DNA from: DATFXF01 sp035258565
GTDB taxonomy: Bacteria > Acidobacteriota > Terriglobia > Acidiferrales > UBA7541
Assembly: GCA_035258565.1 (NCBI GenBank)
Contig: DATFXF010000061.1
Coordinates: 1 to 23,345, forward strand
DNA length: 23,345 bases
Direction: 5' to 3'
Each line of letters begins with the position of its first letter. Positions within the stretch are counted from its first letter, which is position 1. A program made the position numbers and the translations under genes. Below, in pieces: positions 1 to 8,536 of the stretch. The notes beneath the pieces are model-generated. The model saw only the letters and a list, made by a program, of their open reading frames with translations. It was not told the DNA's origin and searched no databases.

Positions 1-1308
1 CACGTTGTTCACTCCCGCCAGCAGGGTCAGAGCCCCGGCCAAGATCAGAGCCAGCAAACGCGCCCTGGTCAATGTGCTCAAAGCAGCCAGTACAATCAGC
101 AACGGCCCGAAATGCAAAGCGTAGAGGAAGGTCTCATCTCCATACAGGATATGCAGCGCCAATTGTCCAAGAAGGGTGAGCGCCAAGACGTTGCTAAATC
201 GGGAAAGCGGCTTCCTGCCGAACAAAGCCCACAGGCCCAAGCCCAACATTATGGCCCAGACTCCCACGCCAACGGCTCCCCACAGACTCCCCGAACCTGG
301 CCAAGACATTTGCGTGCTCATTGTCTGCCAAGGTTGCTTCTCCGGTTTCACGATAACCCGAATCGCCGGCATAATCATCGAATGAAACATAAAAGATAAG
401 AATACCCGAAGCGGTCCTCCGGACCTCGGTAGAAGCAGATACCCCTTTTCGTTTGCTTCGCTGCCGATAAAGAACTCCGCGCTGGGAAAGATGAGTTTCT
501 CAAGACTCCAGAGCCCAACAACCAGGCAGAATGCATTAACGCTGATCTGGATGGCTCGCTTCCAAGGGTAATGTGCGATGGTGCCAAACAGCCCCAGCAT
601 CCAGTTGGTTTTGGTCATGCTTAATGTGAGCGCGCTGCCTCCCAGGAACCACCAAAAAGACAGATTGCGGTCTTCAGCCACCCGAATCAAAGATAACCCC
701 AGCAGAATGGTCAGCGAGCCGAATGCAAAGGTTTCTGGCACCGTCAACCAAAACACGGCCATCGCGCTGGTAGCCGCCAGCAAGCTGAAACACATGGCGT
801 CAAACGTGGGGCAGCCAATAAGCCTCAATAAAACAAACAGGACACCGAGCCAGGAACCGGCAAGTACTGCAATCACAAACCTCACCGCCTGCACGCCCTC
901 CATTTTTGCCATTTTTCGCAAGGCATACACGGGCGGGTACGCTGCCAAAGGAAAAAGGGGGTGCACTGCGGTTCGACGCTGATTGCTCGTTCGATCGACC
1001 ATATGAGTGAAAACGTATGGGCAATCACCCTCGAACCATATGTTATTGCCACGGAGGTCGCGGACAATAAATGAACCCACCAGCCGTTGCCCTTGATACG
1101 ACGCCAAACCAGCCAACGCGGCCAAGATGACGACAAGCAGAATGTCTGGCCAGAACCGACGAACTTGCTCGGCATGTTTTCCGGGGGATGAGTCAGACTC
1201 TTGCTCAGACGCCAGGAGCCCCTGCCGAATCTCGACCTGAGAATTGTCGACTTTTGTTTCCGGGAACCGGTCTGAAGTCAAATCTACTTCTGCTGCATCG
1301 TGGGCCAT
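1..1308 (-). CDS. Polytopic membrane protein, GT-C glycosyltransferase-like (C-terminus cut by window edge)
   Basis: The minus-strand frame is open from an ATG at 1308 to the window edge, giving 436 residues without a stop. The N-terminal 50 or so residues are hydrophilic. A first membrane helix (WPDILLVVILAALAGLA) and then at least eight hydrophobic stretches follow. After helix 1 comes a loop with FEGDCPYVFTHMVDR and RRTAVHPLFPL, the kind of acidic and HP-containing loop seen in GT-C and ArnT-like polyprenyl-phosphate-sugar glycosyltransferases. I infer a membrane glycosyltransferase, but no diagnostic motif fixes the donor or acceptor. The start lies 10 nt after the prenyltransferase stop, with a purine-rich AAGAGAA just upstream, so the two are probably co-transcribed. 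That pairing fits synthesis and use of a lipid-linked sugar. It could also be an unassigned multi-pass protein. Confidence 0.7.
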   Translation of the reverse strand, partial: MAHDAAEVDLTSDRFPETKVDNSQVEIRQGLLASEQESDSSPGKHAEQVRRFWPDILLVVILAALAGLASYQGQRLVGSFIVRDLRGNNIWFEGDCPYVFTHMVDRTSNQRRTAVHPLFPLAAYPPVYALRKMAKMEGVQAVRFVIAVLAGSWLGVLFVLLRLIGCPTFDAMCFSLLAATSAMAVFWLTVPETFAFGSLTILLGLSLIRVAEDRNLSFWWFLGGSALTLSMTKTNWMLGLFGTIAHYPWKRAIQISVNAFCLVVGLWSLEKLIFPSAEFFIGSEANEKGYLLLPRSGGPLRVFLSFMFHSMIMPAIRVIVKPEKQPWQTMSTQMSWPGSGSLWGAVGVGVWAIMLGLGLWALFGRKPLSRFSNVLALTLLGQLALHILYGDETFLYALHFGPLLIVLAALSTLTRARLLALILAGALTLLAGVNNV

Positions 1309-1318
1309 TTCTCTTAGG

Positions 1319-2257
1319 CTAGAGGTATCGCAGGAAAAAGATACTTGCAATCCACAGCAGAATAGCGAGCTGCAAGGGCGCATCAGTGTAAAGAAGTCGC
1401 GTTGGGCTGCCACCTTCTGATCGCCGGTACACCAAATACATGAAACGAAAGATCCCATACAGGACAAAAACGGTGCTGTAGATCAGCTTGGGAGTCCCGA
1501 AGCGGGCCACCGTTCGCGGATCCATCGTATACAGGGCATAGGACATTACCGTAGCCGAAGTGACGACAATCATCATCAAATCCAAGAAATAACGCGAATA
1601 CTGATCCAGAACTTGCCGGTGGTTTTGCGCATTGTGGTTGAGCAGCCCCAGTTCGTTGCGCCGCTTGCTGAATCCCAGGAAGAGTGCCAGCAAAAAAGTG
1701 CAAAGCAACAACCAAGAGGAAAACTCCACTTGGATTGCCACTGCGCCTGCAATCACCCTGAGAACGAAACCGCTTGCCAGAGCCAGCACGTCCAATATGA
1801 CGATTCGCTTTAGCCACAGGCTGTACAGAATAGCCAACCCCAAATAAACCAGTATGGTCCACCCTGTCGCTCGATTGACCTCAAATCCGATGCTTGTCCC
1901 AATACTTGCCAGGGCAGTGGCAAACCACACAGCCAGTCGGGGAGGCACCACGCCCGAAGCGATTGGGCGGATACTCTTGGCAGGATGCTCCAGGTCGGCA
2001 AATCGATCTCTGACGTCGTTAACCAGATAGCCAGCGCTGGCCGCCAAGCAAAGTGCAACAATGGCGCCGAGTGCATGCACTTGCGCCGGCAAGGAGAAGA
2101 ATCTGCCGGAGAAGAGAAGTGGCGCATAGGCGAAGCTGTTCTTCACCCATTCCTCAGAGCGTATTGCAATCAGCAACCCCCAGAACATTCGATTCTGGGA
2201 TCGCACGATTTCTTTGCGAAGAGGTATCCCGGCACTAATTGAGCTCTTCGTGGCCAT
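1319..2257 (-). CDS. UbiA-family prenyltransferase, decaprenyl-phosphate phosphoribosyltransferase-like
   Basis: A 312-residue integral membrane protein with about nine hydrophobic helices. The UbiA signature is at residues 80-102: NDVRDRFADLEHP, then KSIRPIASG. This NDxxDxxxDxxHPxKxxRP form is typical of the DPPR-synthase branch (mycobacterial Rv3806c), which joins phosphoribosyl pyrophosphate to a polyprenyl phosphate as the first step to polyprenyl-phosphoryl-arabinose. A second conserved cytoplasmic loop, FSKRRNE near residue 196, also matches that branch. The ATG at 2257 follows an AAAGAAAG purine stretch. The downstream neighbour, 10 nt away, is a GT-C-like membrane protein that could use the lipid-linked sugar. 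Family membership is seen in the sequence. The exact substrate is inferred from the branch-specific motif. Confidence 0.85.
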   Translation of the reverse strand: MATKSSISAGIPLRKEIVRSQNRMFWGLLIAIRSEEWVKNSFAYAPLLFSGRFFSLPAQVHALGAIVALCLAASAGYLVNDVRDRFADLEHPAKSIRPIASGVVPPRLAVWFATALASIGTSIGFEVNRATGWTILVYLGLAILYSLWLKRIVILDVLALASGFVLRVIAGAVAIQVEFSSWLLLCTFLLALFLGFSKRRNELGLLNHNAQNHRQVLDQYSRYFLDLMMIVVTSATVMSYALYTMDPRTVARFGTPKLIYSTVFVLYGIFRFMYLVYRRSEGGSPTRLLYTDAPLQLAILLWIASIFFLRYL

Positions 2258-2478
2258 TTGCCGGCTTTCTTTAGTTCATAGCTTTCAGACGTTCTTGTCG
2301 GCCAACTTTCGCGAGAGACTGAGGTTTTCCCCTGAGGGCCCGGGGGAATGAAAAAAAATCTCAGTTCCGACTTCGTCCCGAAAAAAATCTCATTGTCATC
2401 AGACCTTATTGGGAGTCAAGTACCAAAATTCGTCGAAAATCCTTAGTACTCGCTGTAGTACTTTTGCCCGCAGCGCGT

Positions 2479-2667
2479 TTAGACTGACAGGTTCTTGGCC
2501 CCCATTCTTAAAGCCCATACCGCCAGTGGGGTCACGGCAATTGAAACCACAGTGCTAACAATCAGCGCAACCGGGACTACACCGAGTAGCCGAAGCACGC
2601 TGAGCGAAAAACGTCCGTAAGTCGTTGCCGTACCCCGTGTTGCGAAAACCCGCAACGTCCGGGGTAG
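2479..2667 (-). pseudogene. Fragment resembling a membrane-protein C-terminus (possibly LrgA/CidA-like)
   Basis: On the minus strand a frame with no stop between 2667 and the TAA at 2479-2481 encodes about 62 residues. Its last 40 look like real protein: LGVVPVALIVSTVVSIAV followed by TPLAVWALRM and a short polar tail. The VSTVVSIAVT hydrophobic helix resembles the final helix of LrgA/CidA holin-like proteins. A stop codon sits immediately upstream (2668-2670) and no good start or ribosome site precedes the helix, so this is at most a remnant. A chance open frame is possible. Confidence 0.25.
2631..2666. repeat. Long imperfect hairpin in the intergenic region
   Basis: Outer arms TACCCCG (2631-2637) and CGGGGTA (2660-2666) pair over 7 bp. 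Inner arms GTTGCG (2639-2644) and CGCAAC (2651-2656) pair over 6 bp around an AAAACC loop, with a 1-versus-3-nt internal bulge. There is no T-run directly after it on either strand, so it is not a classic terminator. It could be a palindromic repeat unit or a transcript-end structure. Confidence 0.5.
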
Positions 2668-2974
2668 TTAGGCGTATTCGTTGACCCCCGAGGGGCCTCT
2701 GTACGGGGGATGGTCGCAGAAAGCATGCTTTCCCTTTTGCAGAAGGATGGCTCCTAGCCCTTCCGCAACTCTACTGCTACTGCCCCTAGTAGCACGCCCT
2801 TGGAGGGTTTGAATCAAGGTGCCATATACCCGAATACCGCCGGTCCAACTGAAACACTTAGAAACACTGGCAGGGGCACTGTGAGTTGGAAGGGTCTATG
2901 TTGGTTTGGGCCACTAAGGCGGCAGGCCGATGCGGCGCAGCAGGTCTTGGAAGCGCCGGGCAGAACGCTGGCGG

Positions 2975-5908
2975 CTATTTCAGCTGGGCGTATTCGGCTT
3001 TGGCTTGCTGGATGATCGGGGCGTCGGGGTCGCCCTCTTTGACCAGCGCGAAGAAATCCTGATAATGCCTGCGTGCTTCAGCCGGATTGCCGACGAGTGC
3101 GTAGGCGCGGCCAAGACCCAGATGCGCGAGGGTCATCAAAGGCTCGGCCGGCCAGCCATTGCGCAATGCCAATACCTTCTGAAACTCCTGCGCGGCTTCC
3201 TGGCCGCGGCTCACTCGAATCAGGGCCACGCCCCGCGTATAGGGTACTTGCGGGAACCAGGCGCTGAAGCGGGCGGCAGGTTCGAGGACCTGGAGAGCCT
3301 GGTCGGACCTCCCGCGGCGGATTTCCTGCCAGGCACGCGCCACGGGCACGATCCTCTGGTTGAGACCCGTGTGGACCGGGTAGCGTTTCGTGAGGTCCGC
3401 GACTGCCGCGTCGAGCTTGCGATCCGCCCCGACAATGGCAAGTGCCTCTGCCGCGGCCCCAAAGAAACGCGGCGTGTGGGTGAGGGCGAGCGCAGCGGTG
3501 GCATCCGCTTCAGCCTCGCGGGTCAAGCCCCAGTGCGCCTCACTCGAGGCAGTAAACGACTGTGCTCCGGCTTCCGCGCCCGGCTGCTTGAGACGTCGAG
3601 CCAGCTCAATGATCTGCCGCTTAAGTTGAGCGACGCGGCGGAACTGGCCGTGTGCAGCAGCTTCGCCAGTCTGGTTGCCCAGAACGTACATCTCCGCATA
3701 AGGCTTACCCCGAGCCCAGTCCTCCTGTTCCTTCCGCGTGGCGGCGTCGCCTTCGGCGAGAGCGACGTTGTATAGCTCCGCCCGGATGGTCCAGCCGGTC
3801 AAGCCTCGGCTCATCGCCTGCCGCAGAACGGCCTTGGCCTCCTCTAGCCGGTTCATTGTGCGGTAAGTGGTGGAGAGGTTGTCGTAGCCCCAAGACTGCT
3901 CCGGGAAAAGCTCGACATTCTGGCGGGCCATCTCCAGCGACTTCTCAAATTGTCCGGTGAGGCGGTAGTAGCCGCTCAAATTGCTGAAGGGAGAATTATC
4001 GCGCGCGTAGGTCTGTCGCATCAGCTCCCAGGTCTGAATGGCCTTGTCGAGTTCCCCAGTGACATCCCCGTAGTGATGCCCGGTGATGTAGAGCCGCTCG
4101 CGTTCGCTGACGCGATCGCTCAGCTCAAAGGCTTTCATCCGATACGGAAGCGCTTGTTCGGGTTCACCCAAGTTGGCGTAGGTCTGTGCCAGGCGGGCGT
4201 AGGCCAAGGCAAAATTGGGATCGAGCGAAATGGCTCGCTCGTAGTGCGGCATGCTCTCCACTTCGCGGCCGCGGTCGCGTTCGTGCTCGGCGAGCGAAAA
4301 CGCTTTCAGTGCCTCGAGCGAACCGGTGGTGGCCTCCTCAATGGGCACGTCGAACTTGCGGATGGAGGCGAGCGATTCGCCCAGCCGGCCGCGCATGCTG
4401 GATGCCGCCTTTCCCAAGGCGCCCAGCACGCGTTCTTTGCTGTTCGCTTCCACCTGCTCGCGCCCCAGCGTCTCGCCGCTCGCGCAGTTCGAGGCTTCCA
4501 GCGTCAGGACGTACTGGCTGCCCAGGCTGGCGACGGTGCCGGCCAGCAGCGCTTTGCTGCTTTCGCGCTGGCAGACTTCACGCGCGAGCGTGGCTGTCAG
4601 GCGCTCCTCCGGCGAACGGCCCATGTAGCGCAAGGCCTGGCGCACGCGCTCCTCCGGGAGAATGTTCAAGAACGGCGACTGCTCGAGCTGCACGGCGAGC
4701 GCCTGCTTGAGCGTCACGTCGAACACCGGATCGCCGGTGGTGTTCACAAAGTCGGCCAGCAAAATGGAATCGCGCTCGCTGAGCGCCTGCGCTCTCCGCC
4801 CGCGGAAGAAAAACCAGCCGGCCACCGCAAGCGCGATAGCTGCAGCCGCCGCAGGCACGACCAGCTTCCAGCGGCGCGTCCACCCCAGCAGAGGCGCCGC
4901 AACCGGCGTTGCGGCGGTGATAGGTTGCCCGGGCGTAGGAGTAATCGCCGCAGCCGGCGGCACTGCCTGCGGCATAGCTGGCGCGGTCACCGGCACACCG
5001 CTCGGTGGCGTCGCCGCGCGTATCGCCGCTGAGCGGCCTGAATCGGTATCACGCTTCAGCCGCTGCAGCTCGGCCCGCACGTCGGCCGCCGACTGGTAGC
5101 GAAGGTTACGATCCTTCTCCAGCGCCCTGGTGATGATTTCTTCCAGGCGCGGGGGAATCTCGGGGTTCAGCCGGACAGGTGGCACGGGCGCGCGATTCAG
5201 GATGGCTTCAAAGACTTCGGCGGTCGTGTTGCCGCGGAAAGGCACAGTGCCCGTGGTCATCTCGTAGAGTACTGTGCCGAGGCTGAACAGGTCTGTTCGC
5301 GCGTCGAGTTCCTTGCCACGCGCCTGCTCGGGCGACATGTAAGCCACTGTGCCGAGCGCGACGCCGGGACTGGTTAGATGTTCGTCCTCGGTCACCAGCG
5401 TAGGTGCCGCGGACATCGAGGGCTGCGCGCCGCGCTCGGGCAGGAGCTTCGCCAGGCCGAAATCGAGCAGCTTGGCATGGCCGCGCGTGGTCACAAAGAT
5501 GTTCGCTGGCTTGATGTCGCGATGGATGATGCCACGGGCGTGCGCCGCGTCGAGCGCTTCGGCAATCTGCACGCCGAGGTCGAGCACTTCATCGAGGTCC
5601 ATCGGCCGGCCCGTGATGCGATGCTTCAATGTTTTGCCGTCGAGGAACTCCATCACAATGAAATACTGTCCCTCATGCTCGCCGATCTCGTGGATGGTGC
5701 AGATATTGGGGTGGTTTAGCGCAGAGGCGGAGCGGGCTTCCCGTTTGAACCGTTCGACTGCATGCGAATCCTTGGAAACCTCTTCGGGCAAAAACTTTAG
5801 CGCCACGGGACGGCCGAGGTTGGTGTCCTCGGCCTTGTAGACCACTCCCATGCCCCCGCCACCGAGCTTTTCCAGGATGCGATAGTGGGAGACTGTTTGG
5901 CCGATCAT
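2975..5908 (-). CDS. Transmembrane serine/threonine protein kinase with TPR-rich C-terminal region
   Basis: A 977-residue protein. Residues 9-285 or so form a Hanks-type kinase: glycine loop GGGGMGVVYKAED (16-28), ATP lysine K38 in VALKFL, catalytic loop HRDIKPAN with D131, DFGLAK with D149, and an activation segment ending SPEQARGKELDARTD. All key catalytic residues are present. A Pro/Ala-rich linker leads to one transmembrane helix near residues 350-370 (VVPAAAAAIALAVAGWFFF). The rest is probably periplasmic and carries TPR-like repeats, for example FALAYARLAQTYANLGEPEQA. This architecture is very common in Acidobacteriota. The start MIGQTVSHYRI is the usual family start, although no clear Shine-Dalgarno precedes it. 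A sigma-70 promoter lies about 27 nt upstream. The targets are unknown, and I infer sensing or scaffolding by the TPR part. Confidence 0.93.
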   Translation of the reverse strand: MIGQTVSHYRILEKLGGGGMGVVYKAEDTNLGRPVALKFLPEEVSKDSHAVERFKREARSASALNHPNICTIHEIGEHEGQYFIVMEFLDGKTLKHRITGRPMDLDEVLDLGVQIAEALDAAHARGIIHRDIKPANIFVTTRGHAKLLDFGLAKLLPERGAQPSMSAAPTLVTEDEHLTSPGVALGTVAYMSPEQARGKELDARTDLFSLGTVLYEMTTGTVPFRGNTTAEVFEAILNRAPVPPVRLNPEIPPRLEEIITRALEKDRNLRYQSAADVRAELQRLKRDTDSGRSAAIRAATPPSGVPVTAPAMPQAVPPAAAITPTPGQPITAATPVAAPLLGWTRRWKLVVPAAAAAIALAVAGWFFFRGRRAQALSERDSILLADFVNTTGDPVFDVTLKQALAVQLEQSPFLNILPEERVRQALRYMGRSPEERLTATLAREVCQRESSKALLAGTVASLGSQYVLTLEASNCASGETLGREQVEANSKERVLGALGKAASSMRGRLGESLASIRKFDVPIEEATTGSLEALKAFSLAEHERDRGREVESMPHYERAISLDPNFALAYARLAQTYANLGEPEQALPYRMKAFELSDRVSERERLYITGHHYGDVTGELDKAIQTWELMRQTYARDNSPFSNLSGYYRLTGQFEKSLEMARQNVELFPEQSWGYDNLSTTYRTMNRLEEAKAVLRQAMSRGLTGWTIRAELYNVALAEGDAATRKEQEDWARGKPYAEMYVLGNQTGEAAAHGQFRRVAQLKRQIIELARRLKQPGAEAGAQSFTASSEAHWGLTREAEADATAALALTHTPRFFGAAAEALAIVGADRKLDAAVADLTKRYPVHTGLNQRIVPVARAWQEIRRGRSDQALQVLEPAARFSAWFPQVPYTRGVALIRVSRGQEAAQEFQKVLALRNGWPAEPLMTLAHLGLGRAYALVGNPAEARRHYQDFFALVKEGDPDAPIIQQAKAEYAQLK

Positions 5909-5934
5909 AGGGAGGGAGTCGTCCTTGGGCAGGG

Positions 5935-5963
5935 ATTCTAGGCTTGGCCCTCAGGCAAGTCAA
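5935..5963 (-). promoter_or_regulatory. Sigma-70 promoter of the kinase gene
   Basis: On the minus strand, TTGACT (5963-5958), a 17-nt spacer and TAGAAT (5940-5935) match the sigma-70 consensus well. Predicted transcription would start about 20 nt before the kinase ATG, giving a short leader with no evident Shine-Dalgarno. Confidence 0.6.
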
Positions 5964-6644
5964 TCTGGAGCCGCCTCCCCACCTCCCGACCTTCTGGGTT
6001 AGAAGATTCAAATTTCCAGGCTGTTCAAAACCATTCCATTTCGCAGTGCCACAGCACGCGGGGTAACCGCCTCGCATGGATTAGCGTGTCACGCTACAGG
6101 ACAGACTCGCACGCAGCTCATGCACATTGCTAAGTGTCCTATGCCACCATCAAGGTGTCTCTCCGTTACGCCGTAGAGCTAGCTCATCCAGCGCATGACC
6201 GGCTACTAACATGACGTGCAGGGAATGCAGTGGCCCGCAGCTCCCCCCGCCCGAACCCGCAGCTCATCTGAGCGCCCTGGCAAATAAAACCTTCCTGTCA
6301 TGCTCTTTGCTTCTTCGACCCGACGAGCATGGCCAGGGGGTTCTTGATAGGGGCCTGATCGTCTAAAGCATGCTTTTCGACTTCACGGCGGGCCGCAGCA
6401 GGCAACTGGGCTTCTCAGAGCCAAGTGCTTTTCATCGAGCTCTTAAACGCTGGACAGGTCATGCACCGCTTGGGTACCGAGAGTTGATGCGCCCTGGCAC
6501 ACACGTGGCGTGGACATAAAGCGATAAACGTCCTGAGTCCACGGGACACGATCATGCGAGCGTTCTTCTCTACGATGATTACTCTGTATTTTCGTGGTGC
6601 GAAATGAGAGGAAACAGCGCGGACTGTGGGAAGGGGAGGTGCGA
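5964..6644. other. Divergent intergenic region without a recognisable gene
   Basis: The region lies between the kinase promoter (reading left) and the AraC gene (reading right). A minus-strand frame between 6414 and 6307 encodes a coherent-looking peptide containing DDQAPIKNPLAMLVGSKK just before its stop. It begins immediately after a TGA and has no start codon, so it is at best the tail of a decayed gene. I see no RNA gene here. Confidence 0.4.
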
Positions 6645-7418
6645 ATGACCAAACGGGCAAGTTTGAAAGAAACGATGCAAGGTAAGAGTGAGTTCATCCA
6701 TTTCGAGGACAGAGCCTCAGATCATCCGTTTGTTGAAAAGGTCTGGCGTTGCCGCAGCGACCGCGCGGACACTTTTCTCTCGGTTGCGGCAAACAATTTC
6801 GAGATCGCCCTTGCGCGACTGGGAGGAAAAACCTTTCTCACACTACGTGGGCCAGAGACCGCAGCAACTACAGTTGCTTGTCCCGCAGACGGAGAGTGGA
6901 TCGGTATCCGATTCAAGGTGGGTACTTTCATGCCGCGATTTCTCCCAGGCAGCCTACGAGACCACAAGGATGTAACGCTTCCGCCAGCCACACGCCGTTC
7001 CTGTTGGCTGAATGGTTCTGCCCTGGATTATCCGGACTTTGACAATGCCGAGACTTTCGTCAAGCGGCTTGTCAATTCCGGCATCCTCACATGTGATCCC
7101 GTCCTCATCGACACATCGCTGCGTCGGCCGGGAGAGCTATCCTTGCGCTCCCCGCAACGGCACTTTCTGCGATCCACTGGCGTTTCTTACGCTAGATTTC
7201 GACAGGTCGAACGAGCGCGGTATGCGACAACCTTGCTTAGGGAGGGTGTCTCGATTCTTGATGTGGTCAGTCGCGTAGGTTATTTCGATCAGGCACACCT
7301 CACGCGATCACTCCGACGGTTCATCGGAGAGACCCCCAGCAAAATCATTAAGAGGCAGAAGCAGTTGTCGTTTTTATACAAGACTAACTCATCAGCGGAA
7401 ACTATAGTCCTTTCCTGA
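6645..7418 (+). CDS. AraC-family transcriptional regulator
   Basis: A 257-residue protein. The C-terminal part carries the two helix-turn-helix motifs of the AraC/XylS DNA-binding domain: ARYATTLLREGVSILDVVSRVGY for the first, then FDQAHLTRSLRRFIGETPSKI for the second, with the conserved GYFDQAHLTR recognition pattern. The N-terminal 150 residues or so are a divergent sensing region with no motif I can name. I chose the ATG at 6645 because GGGGAGG lies at 6633-6639, an ideal distance. An in-frame upstream start at 6594 lacks this. The gene precedes the VOC and DoxX-like genes by 61 nt on the same strand, so it probably controls that pair. The effector is unknown. Confidence 0.88.
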   Translation: MTKRASLKETMQGKSEFIHFEDRASDHPFVEKVWRCRSDRADTFLSVAANNFEIALARLGGKTFLTLRGPETAATTVACPADGEWIGIRFKVGTFMPRFLPGSLRDHKDVTLPPATRRSCWLNGSALDYPDFDNAETFVKRLVNSGILTCDPVLIDTSLRRPGELSLRSPQRHFLRSTGVSYARFRQVERARYATTLLREGVSILDVVSRVGYFDQAHLTRSLRRFIGETPSKIIKRQKQLSFLYKTNSSAETIVLS

Positions 7419-7479
7419 GGCGACGCGTTCGGACTAGCGTTCCCTCAAGACATCAGCTGATGTACAGAAAGGGAGAGCT

Positions 7480-7842
7480 ATGGGAGCACCTGTTGTTCAT
7501 TTCGAAATCATGGGCGGCAAAGGAAGCGAACTCGAGACGTTTTACCGTGAGCTCTTCGGGTGGAAGATTAACAGCAACGACCCAATGAAGTAAGGCGTTG
7601 TTGAGACCGGAGGAGGGCCGGGAGGCATCAACGGTGGCGTTGGCCCCTCCCATGACGGGAGCAAACGCGTATCCATTTATGCCCGCGTCGAAGACTTGCA
7701 GGCAACGCTTGATCGGGCAGAGCGTCTTGGGGGTAAAACGGTTCTTCCGCCGACCGAAGTGCCTGGAGGCCCTAGGTTGGCTATGTTTGCGGATCCCGCC
7801 GGCAATATCACAGGGCTTTTTCTAGGAAAGCAGATCGGCTAA
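7480..7842 (+). pseudogene. VOC/glyoxalase-fold protein gene interrupted by an in-frame TAA
   Basis: The reading frame from ATG 7480 to TAA 7840-7842 encodes 120 residues of a vicinal-oxygen-chelate protein. One TAA (7591-7593) falls at codon 38. Before the stop: VVHFEIMGGKGSELETFYREL, then FGWKINSNDPMK. After it, with no frame change: GVVETGGGPGGINGGVG and later FADPAGNITGLFLGK. VOC proteins of this type usually read NPMxYGVV here, so the stop most likely replaced a Tyr codon by one base change. GGGAGAG lies just before the ATG. The last TAA overlaps the next start (TAATG), so the tail still looks kept for translational coupling. The options are a recent nonsense mutation, a sequencing error, or stop readthrough. 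Confidence 0.85.
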
Positions 7843-8246
7843 TGACAACGCAAACGCTTGTAAATGGGAGCCCTGCTGGCGGTGGGCGAGTGATTTCCAA
7901 TACGCAACTCTGGGCGGGCCGTATCATGAGCGGTCTCGCAGCGCTATTTCTTCTGTGGGATGGAGTAATGAAGCTCCTGAAACCTGCTGTGGTTGTGAAG
8001 GCGACTCGAGACTTGGGATATCCGGAGTCCGAGATTGTAGGGATTGGCGTGCTCCTGCTGACATGCACACTGGTGTATGTATTTCCTCGCACCTCAATCC
8101 TCGGAGCAATCTTGCTAACTGGATACCTCGGTGGTGCCATCGCAAGTCAGGTTCGCGCTGAGGCTAGTTGGTTCAATGTGATCTTCGCCTTCGTGTTCGG
8201 CTGCCTGGTATGGGGCGGTCTGTGGCTGCGGGACATTCGCGCCTGA
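7842..8246 (+). CDS. DoxX-like small membrane protein
   Basis: A 134-residue protein with four hydrophobic helices, the layout of the DoxX_2/DoxX-like family: IMSGLAALFLLWDGVMKLL, then VGIGVLLLTCTLVYVFP, then ILGAILLTGYLGGAIASQVR, and a final helix FNVIFAFVFGCLVWGGLWL. The LLWDGVMKLLKP and TGYLGGAIA segments are characteristic of this family. Its biochemical role is not established. Homologues are often found beside VOC and AraC genes, as here. Its ATG overlaps the VOC stop (TAATG), so it is probably translated by coupling. The nonsense codon upstream could therefore reduce its expression. A 290-nt stretch with no gene that I can recognise follows before the YciI-like gene. Confidence 0.85.
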   Translation: MTTQTLVNGSPAGGGRVISNTQLWAGRIMSGLAALFLLWDGVMKLLKPAVVVKATRDLGYPESEIVGIGVLLLTCTLVYVFPRTSILGAILLTGYLGGAIASQVRAEASWFNVIFAFVFGCLVWGGLWLRDIRA

Positions 8247-8536
8247 AGCTTCCTGCCGTACCAGCATTGATGGTGCGAGACCAGTGAAGGAGTGAGCTGC
8301 CTTTGATCGGCAAGCTGTGGTTGAAGTGAAGACTTTGCGATTGGCCCAGAGACTACGTGTCCGTGTCGTCCCCTTTCCGAAGAAATGCTTTTTCGAGTTC
8401 TCATTTGTTCGAGTTGTGCGCTCATCAGCATCCGGCTAAGCCGCCGATAAACTTCACAAAAGCTGTGGCAAAGATGAGTTCTAAAACCACATGACGACAC
8501 TCAGATTGGAACTGCCCGCACGCAGGAGGCCACTTT

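Larger units (their letters stand above)
2258..2974. other. Intergenic region without an intact gene
   Basis: This 717-nt stretch separates two minus-strand genes. It holds a decayed membrane-protein tail (2479-2667), a strong hairpin (2631-2666) and a 13-nt A-rich direct repeat (GAAAAAAATCTCA, at about 2350 and 2380). I see no complete gene, tRNA or convincing intrinsic terminator for the kinase transcript. Confidence 0.6.

Noticed and set aside
2325..2358. TTCCCC/GGGGAA hairpin next to an A-run as a terminator
   Set aside because: On the strand being transcribed the T-run comes before the stem, so the order is wrong for an intrinsic terminator.
2350..2392. Direct repeat of GAAAAAAATCTCA at a 30-nt distance
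   Set aside because: Only two copies, A-rich, and no associated structure. Too little to call a CRISPR or regulatory array.
2930..5840. Several long plus-strand open frames, some over 100 codons (for example 2930-3775 and 3950-5032)
   Set aside because: They are antisense to the kinase gene, are Arg/Gly/Ala-rich with no domain, and arise from high GC content.
6415..6697. Minus-strand open frames upstream of the AraC gene
   Set aside because: Low-complexity, basic sequence with no motif, partly overlapping the AraC gene and its ribosome site.
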